A DNA stretch of 64,000 nt. Origin: Isoetes taiwanensis. Lineage: Eukaryota; Streptophyta; Lycopodiopsida; Isoetales; Isoetaceae. Of the stretch, positions 36,641 to 48,059 are shown piece after piece (within the stretch, counting starts at the first letter, position 1; each line of letters begins with the position of its first letter). The notes under the pieces were generated by a model. The model saw only the letters and a program-made list of their open reading frames with translations, was not told where the DNA came from and searched no databases. The position numbers and the translations under genes are program-made. The DNA lies in NCBI GenBank assembly GCA_021234155.1, contig JAJEKV010000658.1, forward strand, positions 59,309-123,308, written 5' to 3'.

Positions 36641-37712
36641 CAAAATGTAAACCTTGTGTTGCTAGGTTGTTGAAGAGCTTATGTTATGGAGGTCGACTTT
36701 TGGTCAGTTGCACTTGGGATATGGTCGAGAAGCTGCAGCTGAAAACACAAAGTAATAGGAACTGAAAAAATGGGGTTTGGAACTATCCTCCTCCCACTGT
36801 GGCAACTAGAATCCAAGAGTGCCTTTTGCAGTAGCAAGATGTTTGGGATCGTTCAGGATGGTCAATAGATCCAAACTCTATTATTTCAGTTGCCATGACT
36901 CTACATGCATGTTCAGAAATGGTACACCTAGTTATCTATAAAACCAACTATGTTTTGGCCTCCGAAATGTAAACCATATTTGTTGCTAGGTTATTGTAGG
37001 GTTTCGTTATGGAGGTCAAGTTTTGGTCATTTACACTTGGGATATGGTCAAGAAGTTCGTACTACTTTTCTCTAATAGTAATTTCAAGGATCATCCAAAA
37101 CTGTTAAGTAAAACTCGAGATATCATCATTTGAGTGGGCAAACCTTTTTTGTCTCAGGGAAGTGCACTGGCCAAATTTTCTTCCCAATTTGAACTCGATT
37201 TTCTCAGACATCCCAGATTCAAATTAAGCCAAGTTTTTTCCCACACCTCATTAAACTTTTGTCTTGTTGTTTCTCCAAAAATCATTTGAAAAAGATCAAT
37301 ACAGCTCGAGATATTCAGATCTGAGTGTAACTACCTCGTTCTGCTTTAGGGATCTTAATGTAATTGATGCCTTTTTGTAAATTAAGCACGAAAATTGGTT
37401 TCTCTAAGCAATCTGGAGGTTCATATTGCTTTGGGTCTTCAACTGCAACTTCTCGACAATATCCCAAGCGCAAATGACCAAACCTTACCTAGAAACACAC
37501 AAGGTTTATGTTTCGGAGGCCGAAACATGATCGTTTTCATGGATAACTCGGTGCACCATCTCTAAACATGTATGCGAGCTATGACAACTGGCGGGGTTCA
37601 GATCCTATCGGCTATTCAGAATAATCCCAAACACTATCTTGCTACTGCAAAAGTGGCTCTTGACTTTTAATTGCCACTTCGGGAGGAGGATAGATCCAAT
37701 CTTCGAAGTGTC
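36641..37712. repeat. Large foldback plus direct repeat inside the CACTA element
   Basis: The left arm, about 36773-37056, is the imperfect reverse complement of the right arm, about 37440-37712. Shared blocks include TTTTGCAGTAGCAAGAT, GGCCTCCGAAA, TTTGGTCATTT and CTTGGGATATGGTC. A further direct copy of the inner part lies at 36641-36733 (TGTAAACC, GTTGCTAGGTT, TTATGGAGGTC, CACTTGGGATATGGTCGAGA). The loop is about 380 bp. Transcription through it could give a long hairpin RNA. Confidence 0.8.
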
Positions 37713-38639
37713 TGATACATTGTTCAAGCTTTTTTCAACTTAAATAATTTATCCATGCATGTTTTTGTATTCAAAATCCAAGTTTAACTAGTTCCCATCT
37801 CTTATAGTAACCATTAGTACTTGTATGCTCTGAAATTTTCAAAATAAACTAGTCCAAACTCATATTGCAGCTGACTGAGACTTTTCTTGACTATTTTTTC
37901 AAATCAATGCACAAAAAATACTTCTTATGATCCAAATTGCAATTTGACCACTTGTTCCATATCATAACTTCTTTTGGCACATCTCAGCTTTGGAATTTCT
38001 CAAAAAACTCCATTGGCAACTTAAATTGCAGTTTGACTTTCATTGACCAAATTTTGACCCGACTTTGAACTTGAATATCTCACAGATCTAAGCTCAAAAT
38101 TGGGCCAAAGTTTTTACCATTGCTTCCCAACAACTTTTTTCTATCAGTATGAGCAATCAAACTCAAGAATCAATTTATCTCTACATGCCACCTCGATCTG
38201 AGTAATGCTACCATTTTCTGGAAATGGGAAAGGTATGAACATATGAACTTTTGAGCTTTTTGAGCTATCCTATTGAAATTTTCTTGTATACATTGATCAC
38301 CTTGTTTATCTGGGCGTTCTAACCCCAACTTGAGCATAGTTTCAAGTTGGCTTCTCGGGTTGACCGTTAAACCAGGTTGAGGGTCAACATCATGTTTGAG
38401 CCTATGTGGCACTCCAAGTGGTGATATGGCATGCCAAGTAAGAAAGTCAAGTTTTTACTAGGCCAAAAATGAAAAGACATCCATCTTTGGTCTTTTTATT
38501 GGGTGACATGGGTAGATGGTGAATGGTGATATTTTGGGTCTCTGTAGCATGTTATAATGAGAAGTATCTCTGTTATTATAGAGACACTTCTCATGATCCA
38601 AGCTATAATTTTATCCTTTGCACATAATATTAGCCCCTA
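37713..38639. other. CACTA interior, no recognisable gene
   Basis: AT-rich with no coding structure. A short inverted repeat at about 38557-38596 (AGAAGTATCTCTGT / AGAGACACTTCT) could form a small hairpin. Confidence 0.35.
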
Positions 38640-39975
38640 TTCGGGACTCAGTCGGTTGAGCCACCTTGGCATGTTTGAGCCACCTTGGCATGTTTGAGCC
38701 TAGGTGTTATGTTGGAGCCCATGGCATGTTTGAGCCACCTTGGCATGTTGGAGCCTAGGTGGCATGTTGGAGCGCGTGGAATGTTTGAGCTACCTTGGCA
38801 TGTTTGAGCTTAGGTGACATGTTGGAGGCTAGGGTGGCACGCTTGAGCCACCTTGGCATGTTGGAGCCTAGGTAGCATGTTGGAGCCCACATGGCATGTT
38901 TGAGCCACCTTTGCATGTTGGATCCTAGGTGGCATGTTGGAGCCTAGCTGGCATGTTTGAGAAACCTTGGCATGTTGGAGCCCGGTATGGCATGTTTGAG
39001 CCACCTTGGTATGTCTGGGAGCCACCTTGGCATCTTTGGAGCCTAGGTGGCATGTTGGAGCCCACATGCCATGTTTGAGCCACTTTGGCATGTTTGAGCC
39101 ACCTTGGAATGTTGGAGCCTAGGTGGCATGTTGGAGCCCACGTGGCATGTTTGAGCCACCTTGGAATGTTGGAGTTTGTAGGAGCCCGTGGCATGTTTGA
39201 GCCACCTTAGCATATTGGAGCCCATTGGCATGTTTGAGACACCTTGGCATGTTTGAGCCTAGGTGGCATGTTGGAGCCTGGGTGGCATGTAGGAGCCCCA
39301 AGGGTGGCATGTTTGAGCCACCTTAGCATATTGGAGCCCACGTGGCATGTTTGAGACACCTTGGCATGTTTGAGCCTAGGTGGCATGTTGGAGCCTAGGT
39401 GGCATGTTTGAGCCACCTAGGCATGTTGGAGCCTAGGTGGCATGTTGGGAATCCACGTTTTTGAGACACCTTGGCATGTTGCGGCCCTAGGTGGCATGTT
39501 GGAGCCCCGTGATGGCATGTTTGAGCCACCTTGGCATGTTTGAGCCTTGGTGGCATGTTGGTGCCTAGGGCGGCATGCTTGAGCCACCTTAGGGGTTGGA
39601 GCCTAGGTGGCATGTTGGAGCCCACATGGCATGTTTGAGCCACCTTGACATGTTGGAGCCTAGGTGGCATGAAGCCCACGTGGCATGTTTGAGCCACCTT
39701 GACATGTTTGAGCCTAGGTGTCATGTTGGAGCCTAGGTGGCATGTTTGAGGCACGTTGGCATGTTGGAGCCTAGGTGGCATATTGGAGCCCATGTGGCAT
39801 GTTGGAGCCTATAGGTGGCATATAGGAGCCCGCATGGCATGTTTGAGCCACCTTGGCATGCTTGAGCCTAGGTGGCATGTTGGTGCCTAGGTGGTAGACT
39901 TGAGCCATCTTGGCATGTTGGAGCCTAGGTGGCATGTTGGAGACCACATGGCATGTTTGAGCCACCTTGGATCTA
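38640..39975. repeat. Long minisatellite, ~20-bp unit, about 1.3 kb
   Basis: The array alternates GGCATGTTTGAGCCACCTT and GGCATGTTGGAGCCTAGGT, making a ~40-bp higher-order unit, with scattered deletions. It gives several overlapping open frames on the minus strand (repeating NMPPRLKHAKVAQTCH-like words). These come from the 20-bp periodicity (60 bp = 20 codons) and are not evidence for a protein. Confidence 0.93.
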
Positions 39976-40059
39976 ACCGTTGAAGGTATATTTCACGAAT
40001 GTAAAACAATACGATACATTCCCAAATTTGAGCGCACAAACAATATTCCAGGTGGTGGT

Positions 40060-40800
40060 GCTTTGCTTAAGAAATAGCCTCAAAAAAACCTCAAAAAAAC
40101 CATACTTCCTTAAGAAATAGCTACGTAAAAACTACACCTAGTTATAAACCACACCACTTCAGAAAACCACACTTTTAAAAAAAACAGCCACTTAAAAACC
40201 ACACCTCAAAAAACCATACTTACTTTAAAAATAGGTACTTAAGAACTACACCTAGTTATATAAACCACACCTTAAAAAAATCATACTTCCTTAAAAATAG
40301 CTTCTTAAAAACTACATCTAGTTATAAACTACACCACTTCAAAAAACCATACTTCATTAAAAAACAACCACTTAAAAACTACACTCGCTTATAAACCACA
40401 CCTCAAAAAACCATACTTCTTTAAAAAACAGCTATTAACTACACCCACTTATAAATGACACCTCAAAAAACAACACCTCAATTAAAAAAATCACACCACT
40501 TCAGAAAACCATACTTCATTTAAAAACAACCACCTAAAAACTACACCTCCTTATAAACCACACTTCAAAAAACTATACTTCCATAAAAAAACAACTACTT
40601 AAAACTACACCTAGTTATAAACTACACCTCAAAAAACAACACCTTCTTAAAAACACCACCCCTAAAAAAAAAAGCAACACTTCTTTTAAAAAAAACGACA
40701 CCTCAAAAAAAGACCACACCTTAAAAAAAAAAGAAACTATAGCTCCGTAAAAAAAACTACACCGCCTCCTTAATAAACCACACCTCCACATAACCACATG
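40060..40800. repeat. Right subterminal repeat array of the CACTA element
   Basis: About nine imperfect copies of a ~65-bp unit. The unit contains CCACACCTCAAAAAACCATA, CTTCCTTAAAAA, TAGCTACTTAAAAACTACA and CCTAGTTATAAA. Towards the end it decays into shorter CACACCTTAAAAAAA words. It is the counterpart of the left array and lies in inverse orientation. Confidence 0.85.
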
Positions 40801-40882
40801 TAGATTTTTTGGAACAATAACATGTGGTCTTCTTATTACTGTTGTTTTTAGGTGTGGACCCAGAATTGGGGTGGTTGTGCAC

Positions 40883-42666
40883 CCTCATTCCAAAAATAGA
40901 AACTCCAAGTAGTATAGGAGACTGGAGACCAATCTCCCTAACCAATACTACTTACAAAGTATTGGCAAAAGTTCTTGCAAATAGATTGAAGTTAATTTTA
41001 ATGGAAATCTCCATGTCAATCAACATTCCTTCCAAAAAGGAACATCCTGAACAATTACATTGGGGTTGCAGAAGGACTCCATTGGAACTCTATCTCAGGG
41101 CAGAATTGCATGCTCTTAAAATTAGATTTCAAAAGAGCATATGAGGCAATAAGTTGGCAATTCCTGGAAAGAGCAATGCAACACTTGGGATTCTCGGAGA
41201 ATGTCTATAAAAAGATTTGGAGCTTTAATTCTACATAATCCTCTGCCCTGATAGTTAATGGTTCTCCTACTAAAATGTTTCAATGTAGACGAGGAGTGAG
41301 GCAAGGATGCCCTCTGGCTCCCTACCTATTCTTGATAGTTGCAGAAGTTCTTACCAGACTAGTTAATCAATTGGAAAAGGATAAGGCAATAGTCAGCTTG
41401 AAACTGCCTAAGGACCATGGGACTTTTTATATTATGCAATATGCAAATGATATATTTGCTTTTCTAAAGAGTGATGATGATAGTTTGGGGAAATTCCTGG
41501 AATCAATGGATAGATTTGGGAAGGTAGCAGGAATAGTCCTGAATAAGAATAAACATGATATTGTCCTGAATACTCATTTGATAGACATACAAGGGATTAA
41601 TGTGCTCAATAAACAAAGTGTACCACACCTATTCTAGGCATCCATCTAGCTATTAACAAATCCCTGCAAGGACTTTGGGAGCCAATAGTTGAGAGGATTA
41701 AAAGGAAACTATCCATGTATTCTTCCTCCTCGTCCTTAGCTGGGAGAGTTGAAATAGCTAATGCAGTTATTGAAAGCACACATGTCTATTTTTCATCAGT
41801 TATTGTTGGAGACAAAGAGTCATACAGAAAGATTGAAAGTGCCATTAGGAAATTCATTTGGCAGGGGTCACATACGGTGGCTTGGAATGAGTTGATTAAA
41901 CCCAAAAAAAGGGGGACTAGGATGCAAAGACCTTTTTGTGCAGCAGTGGCCCACAAAATACTGAAAGGGAAAAAGGCTGATCATGCTTGGAACATAATTG
42001 GCAAATATCAAGGTGTATTTGAATTTTTTGTTTTGAGAACAATTGATGATGATGTATTGCATAGGAGAACTGAGGAGGCTGACAGGAAGCAGTTGCTAGA
42101 GCCATGGGAGAAGCTACCAACTCAGATGAAGAAGATACCATGTTATCAAGATAGGAATTGGTGGATAGATTTGTCCAGCTCAAATAAGCTATGGTACATG
42201 CGATGGCCATAAAGAAATTGCTGAAAAGAAATGATGCATGGAGGTATAATAATATGAGACCAAGCTTTTTGAAGTTATTCCATTATTGGCAACAAAAGAG
42301 AGAGGCTTTGGTACTCATGCTGTTGGATTTTATCAATTTTCTAGCTGATGAACTGGACATCCTTCTGAATATTATAGGTCGAAGAGTTGTTGCAGGCTTG
42401 ACCATGCAGGACTTGCTGGATGCACAATAAAGGATATGCAGTCTAAGGGCACTTTTCATCTTATAAGTACATCTGAACTTTAAATATTACTATGCATCCA
42501 GGATATAATCTATAAGCTTTATGAGTTTAATGTTTTTTGATAAGCTAAATCATGGATATTTTCTTTGGGATCCATGAAATTATGCCTATTATGTATAGAG
42601 GTGTACTACCATAATGGTGTACCATCCCGATATGTACCAAAGAAACCCTACCCTCAAAAAAAAAAG
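40883..42666 (+). mobile_element. L1-type LINE, 3' part (reverse transcriptase to poly(A))
   Basis: This continues the LINE interrupted at 24428/25058. RT blocks: LIPKIETPSSIGDWRPISLT (the family's K-x-x-x-x-x-x-x-x-x-R-P-I-S-L), YKVLAKVLANRLK, then RRGVRQGCPLAPYLFLIVAE. The catalytic box at 41440-41451 reads YAND instead of YADD. GRVEIANAVIESTHVYF (about 41745) follows as in plant L1 elements. Frameshifts near 41030-41270 and at 41637 break the frame. An A-rich tail (about 42656-42666) closes the element. The Asn in the active site would abolish catalysis even in an open frame. Confidence 0.85.
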
Positions 42667-43053
42667 AGTCACAGAATATGAAGCCTGGAAAGAGTGCCTC
42701 TGAAATGAACTAGAAGATGTCGAGTGATCAGATTGTGTTGTTCCCATTCTAACTAGCCAAGATGATGTCATCGACATGTAAATGCATCACCTCAGTGAAA
42801 AAACTTATCGCCTCATTTATATTCAAGCAACCATCCCTTTTTTCTACCCTGACAATACATAAAATTCATTGCTGGTGAATCGACTGTAGGTGCACACTTT
42901 ACCTTCACTAATGGGCAACAAGTACAACATGTTTTGCCTAAGAATAAATCCTTGGTGTTTTGAAAACGTGTCCATATACAAGTATCATTGTCTAGGTGAT
43001 TGTTTTAACCCATAGACAACCTTTTTTAATTTCCACACTTTATCTCTCCCTTG

Positions 43054-43409
43054 TGTTAGTTTGAGTTCTTGGCATACACCCTGCAGCAGCAGTCCATGAC
43101 TGCCGGATGCTACAAAGCTGCCATGCTCATGATCACAAAACAAGAACAAGACAAGAAAATATGTACAAAAAATGAAGGGGAACGTGGCCAAATGAGGCTC
43201 TCCAAATATGAGATCAAACCTGAGTACATCTGAAGAGGCTCCGGTCTAATATAGTGCAGACCGCAAATCTGAGCCGTACACTAACTAAATCTAATCCCTA
43301 CACTTATGTTAACCTAATCATGCCAAGTGTCAGTCTGCCACCACTGACACCTAACATGTGCATGTACCTAACATGTGCATGCACAATGTTAACCACTAGG
43401 TGGTTAACA
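43054..43409 (-). repeat. 3' LTR of the young LTR element
   Basis: 356 bp. Carries an internal ACATGTGCATG(T/C)ACCTA double repeat and, near its right edge, AACCACTAGGTGGTT, a short palindrome. Differences from the other LTR seen by eye: GACAAGAAAAT vs GAAAAGAAAAT, CAAAAAATG vs CAAAGAATG, CTCCGGTC vs CTCCAGTC, GCATGTAC vs GCATGCAC. Confidence 0.93.
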
Positions 43410-43789
43410 CTGCCTCCCCCTAAAAGTTTTTAGCACGAAAACATGTACAGACTTTTATAAGACAAGTCCGACAATTACAACATGGTGCCAAAAATTAGGC
43501 GTAAAAATGATGGTAATGGTTGGGTTGTGTCGCCGTAAAAGATCTTCATGATTGCGTTGAGGACGAATAAGATCCGAATGAATGTCGATGGAGAACATGG
43601 ATCATAGGAACATGGGCCAAAAACATAAAGACCATCCCCTTATATCATGGGTAAGTCACATTTAAAATAATTGCCCAAAATTCCACTTAAAAAAGAAGGA
43701 AGGGGGTCTTTAAAAGGTAAACACCAAAAATGCCTCCCCCAATATCAGCCATAAAGTTTGAGCATAAAATTTGCTGGAGCGTGAATGCT

Positions 43790-44180
43790 GCGTGCGTGAC
43801 ATGAGCTTGAGCGTGAGGATGGCTCGTGGGCGTGAGCGTGCAATCAGGCATGAAGCGGGTGTGGAGCGTGGACATAAACAAAGCGTGGCCTCTGGAGCGT
43901 GGCGTCATAAGGCGTGGGCGTGGGCGTGGCCCGTGGGCGTGGCTTCTGAAGGCTTGAGTTTAAAAATGCATGGGCGTGGTCCGTGGCGTAAGCGTCAGCG
44001 TGGCGTGGGTTTATGGTTACTGAGCATGGCCCGTGAGAGCAAAAGAGACATGAAGCGCGTGACCGTGACTGTGGCCCGTGGAAAAAAGCTGGAGCGTGGG
44101 CGTGGGGCCCCGTGAATGTGACCCCGTGAGTCCCTTTAGAAGTTTGAGCGTGAGCAGTAGGGTTTGACCCACGGCGTGAC
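43790..44180. repeat. GCGTG-rich irregular repeat
   Basis: GCGTG and GGGCGTGG(C) words recur every 5-20 bp for nearly 400 bp inside the young LTR element, making the local sequence much more GC-rich than the surroundings. Open frames here on both strands follow from the repeat. Confidence 0.8.
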
Positions 44181-45688
44181 CCGTGATCAGCCTGCATAAT
44201 AAGGGCTTGAACCCTAAGAATATCGAACCCTAATTAGAATGTGTTGCGGCGGTGGCATGGCGGTGAAGTTCTCTGGGCTGCCGAGATATACTGCTGTTGC
44301 TATTTTCAGAAAATAGGGTGTCGAATGGAGCGTAACGTCTGCCTTGAAGTGCGCATGCTAAAGAGAGATCTGCAGAAGGAAAGTCGGATATGATGCCGGA
44401 ATTTACAGCTGCCATTGATAGGAACTGGCCGGATGTTTGCTGGAACAGAGCCATTAGGTTGCCTGAAGCAGTGCTGCATCCTGCTATGTCAAGAATCAAT
44501 GCAACGGAGATACACAGAGGGCAAAGCCATGGGTGACGTATCAAGGGAGCAACAGGTAAAGTTGAAAATAATGTGGTGCTCCAATCACGGCCGGAACTGT
44601 AATGTGCTGATAATGCTTGTGTGCAGATGATGAAGACCAGAGAGACGTGAGAAATCCGAGTGTGAGGCTTCAAGGTTGAAGAGGTTCTTCAATCCAATTT
44701 GTGCTTGAATAATTCTCTACAATGAATGGGGGCTAGCAGGGATGCTGGCCCTCTTAAAAACTCAATAAAAGATAGGATCGTTGTGTGCAGGTGCAGACTG
44801 ATGGAAAGTATTTGAGGAAGAACTCGAATCCTTCTAGAGCCGGAGAGGCGAGAATGATTGCTTTGTACGGATAAAATGAAACTTTGATGCAGGTACTGTG
44901 ATGCCCTGGACATACGATTTCGAGAAAAAAAACTCTGATGCTTCCGTTGTGCAATAGGCAGGGACAAGTCTGGTACAGATGAACTACATGAAGAAGCAGA
45001 TAACGCCCTTGAGAAATCTGTCTGATGATTGATGTTGACTCTTGTGTATTGGCAGGAACCAGAAAGAGATAAAGCTGTGAATCAATAATCTCTAGCCCAG
45101 GCAATAGGAACTTTTGGGCTCAAAGGGGGCTAGCCAAGTGCTGGCCCTCTACCAAATAATCTGAAAAAGAAATTTTCATAAAAACCTGAGACTTGAAGAG
45201 GCAGATGAGGTAAAGATCCCCTCAGTAGCATCGCGGTGAGTATTTTGGGTGTGCGTATAACGAAATTTCTGATAAGCCAAGATAAACAGAAGATGATAAA
45301 AAATGATCAAAGACATGATGTTTTCTGATAGCTTTTTCAGCAGAGAAAAGATAAAAACACTTGATTTTTTCTTGAGTTTGTTGCAGAGAGAGGAGTGCTG
45401 TCACCACCCGTAAATCCCCCGGTCAAAACTAAGGTTTGTCGCAAAGATGAAAAATGAGTTTTTGAAAACGATTTTCATAACTAAACTAAGTGCTAAGGAA
45501 TTGATTGACAAAGGGCCTGGACCATTTCAACAACCGGGTTGGGCCAAATAAAGGGATCAAGGGTGAGAATAGTGTACAAGAAGTATTCAAGAACCGATTA
45601 GAATAAGAAAAAGAAAGACAACAAAGAAAACAAAGAAGGGTGAAGAAGGTGATCACAAGTTTTAACCCCAAGATAACTGGGCGCCAGG

Positions 45689-46044
45689 TGTTAGTTTGAG
45701 TTCTTGGCATACACCCTGCAGCAGCAGTCCATGACTGCCGGATGCTACAAAGCTGCCATGCTCATGATCACAAAACAAGAACAAGAAAAGAAAATATGTA
45801 CAAAGAATGAAGGGGAACGTGGCCAAATGAGGCTCTCCAAATATGAGATCAAACCTGAGTACATCTGAAGAGGCTCCAGTCTAATATAGTGCAGACCGCA
45901 AATCTGAGCCGTACACTAACTAAATCTAATCCCTACACTTATGTTAACCTAATCATGCCAAGTGTCAGTCTGCCACCACTGACACCTAACATGTGCATGC
46001 ACCTAACATGTGCATGCACAATGTTAACCACTAGGTGGTTAACA
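45689..46044 (-). repeat. 5' LTR of the young LTR element
   Basis: 356 bp, the partner of 43054-43409. The primer-binding site abuts its inner edge on the minus strand, which marks it as the 5' LTR. Confidence 0.93.
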
Positions 46045-48059
46045 CCTTGCACAAAACCTGGGGGCCGTTTCATGTAGATATCCTCTTCAAATTTGGCATC
46101 AAGAGAGGTAGTAGTGACATCCATATGATGCATTTCTAGATCTTTAGCATTTGCCATGGCGAAGAGCATCCTAATATTGGCCATTTTTACTATAGGAGAA
46201 AAAGTATCTTCATAGTCAACCCCTTCTCTCCCTCCTTTTTTTTTTTTTTTTGGGGAGGGGGGCTTATGCAACTAGTCTAGCCCTATGTTTTACAGAATTC
46301 TCTTTAGTCCCTTGCTTGATCTTATAGATCCATTCACAGCCTATTGCATTTCTCGCCTTTAGATAAGTCTACAGCTCAAATGTTTCTTTTTTTTTTTGAA
46401 TGCATTGAGTCTTCTTTGTTGCATCCTTCCATTCTTTTGCATTTGTAGCCTTCATGGCCTCATCAAAGGTTTTTGGCACTTCAAAATCAATCATGACTAA
46501 TATCTCTCGCTTAGGTTTATTTCATCAAAAATATATTTTAACCTTCTACTTCTTCCAAATGAATCTCGCCAAATAGTTCAAGACTAATCTTTGCTTTCTC
46601 TTGTAGAATTTGAGCTCCTTCTTTCGTGGTTGGTCCTTGTGTTTGTCACTTGATTTCCCTCCACTGCTTCCTTGTCAGCATTGTTTGCAGTTGGTTGTTC
46701 AATTGTACCTTTATTTCCTTGCAAAAATGGTCGAGTCGGTTTTCAATATCATCATCATCAATTATGGGAACATTGTCCACTTGTTGTGTGTTCTACATTT
46801 CTTCTCTTTGTTCCACTACTGCAAATGGACCTTTCTTGTGCTTGTAATATTGACTTTCATCAAATATCACGTCCCTATTGATAACAACTTTCCTTTTTGT
46901 TGGATCAAACGTTCTATAAGCCTTGGAATGTTCATCATAGCCTACTAGATAAGCAATTATAGCTCTTTCATCAAGTTTTTGTCTCTCTTCCTTTAGAATG
47001 TGCACAAATCCCAAAAACCATATGTTCTTAATTTATCAAAGTTAGACTTAGTTCTAGACCAAAGCATCTCGTGTAATGAGCCATTAATGCGCATTTAAGG
47101 GCAAAGATATTTTGGCGCTTCTACATCGGGTTCTTGTCACGCTTTTTTTCGTAGGGAAATTAGGTAGGTCAGATTTTTGAGCATTGTCTTAACAAAGATT
47201 TAAAATTATCCTATTCTTTCTTTTCTCAAGATACCATTCCGTTGTGGGGAAAACTACAAGTCAATTGTCTTTTATGCCCGCAATACCTTTTTAAACTCGT
47301 GAGGGTAGCCCCTACACACTTGATTTTCTTTCCAGCCTTAAGCTCCACTTCGCAACAAAGGTTTTAAATGCCTCAAAGTCCGTGATTTAGTTCATGCAAC
47401 CTTGGTTCTTCGACTAAAATTATCAATGAATGTAATAAAATATTTTTTTCCTGTAATGTTCCTCATATTGAATAGTCCACACAAATCTGGATGCACAATA
47501 TCCAATATCCCCTTTGCTCTCTTGTTGGATTTTTTTGAAAGGTAGCCTAGCATGCTTTCCAACCATGCATCCATAGTAGGCCTTGTCTCCACTACTTATT
47601 TCACAAGCTTCAACTAATCCTTGTTTGGCCATAAGTTCTATAGTTTTATTGCTAGTGTGGCATAATCTTTGGTGTCATGTATTAATATCAGAGACTATAA
47701 TTGCATGCACCGATGGTAGATGATTGTTATTCAAACCCAAAGAGATTATCAACTTTTTTCCCATAAATTTGATTTCATCATCAAATAGAATAAGATTTGT
47801 TATCTATCAAATATGACATTATTCCATGTCTACTAACTGATTGATAGATATTAAATTTCTAACTAGTGTAGGCACACACAAGACATCTTTTAAGACTACT
47901 GATTTCCCTTGCAAGTCAAACAACTCCAAGATACTAGCACATTGCACTCTTTGTAACTCTCCATTTCCAAGTCTGATGTATCGAAGTCCTTTCTTCTTTT
48001 CCATTTTTAAGCAATTTTGTTGAGCTATCTCTAAAGCAATCTCTAAGATATAATTCCAA

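Larger units (their letters stand above)
25059..40879. mobile_element. 15.8-kb non-autonomous CACTA (En/Spm) transposon
   Basis: The left end reads CACTACCACCCCAAAACTGG; the right end, on the minus strand, reads CACAACCACCCCAATTCTGG, so the termini are inverted repeats of about 28 bp starting CACTA/CACAA. Both are flanked by the 3-bp direct repeat CAC (25056-25058 and 40880-40882), the duplication size of this superfamily. Leaving the element and one CAC out joins LINE codons for VGHIT and LIPKIE in frame, an independent proof of the borders. Long AT-rich subterminal repeat arrays lie inside both ends, as in other CACTA elements. No TNP2-like transposase or TNPA is recognisable; the interior is repeat-rich and noncoding. 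Confidence 0.9.
43054..46044 (-). mobile_element. Young non-autonomous LTR retrotransposon (LARD-like, 2991 bp)
   Basis: Two 356-bp LTRs (43054-43409 and 45689-46044) start TGTTAG and end TTAACA and differ at about four positions by eye. The 5-bp duplication CCTTG flanks the element (43049-43053, 46045-46049). A primer-binding site (TGGCGCCCAGTTATC on the minus strand, about 45674-45687) and a polypurine tract (plus-strand TGCCTCCCCCT, about 43411-43421) give minus orientation. The 2.28-kb interior has no gag or pol. It includes a GCGTG-rich stretch (43790-44180). It sits inside the RT domain of the older copia element. Confidence 0.93.

Noticed and set aside
38810-39965. Several overlapping minus-strand frames of 60-132 codons with repeated MPPRLKHAKVAQ-like words
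   Set aside because: They are a by-product of the 20-bp minisatellite; no start context, no domain, and similar frames occur in all phases.
25059-40879. An operon-like or defence-system gene cluster in this region
   Set aside because: No long coding frames with recognisable domains; the interior is repeats and noncoding DNA bounded by transposon termini.
43771-44197. Overlapping frames of 114-117 codons on both strands
   Set aside because: They come from the GCGTG-rich repeat inside the young LTR element and show no family motif.
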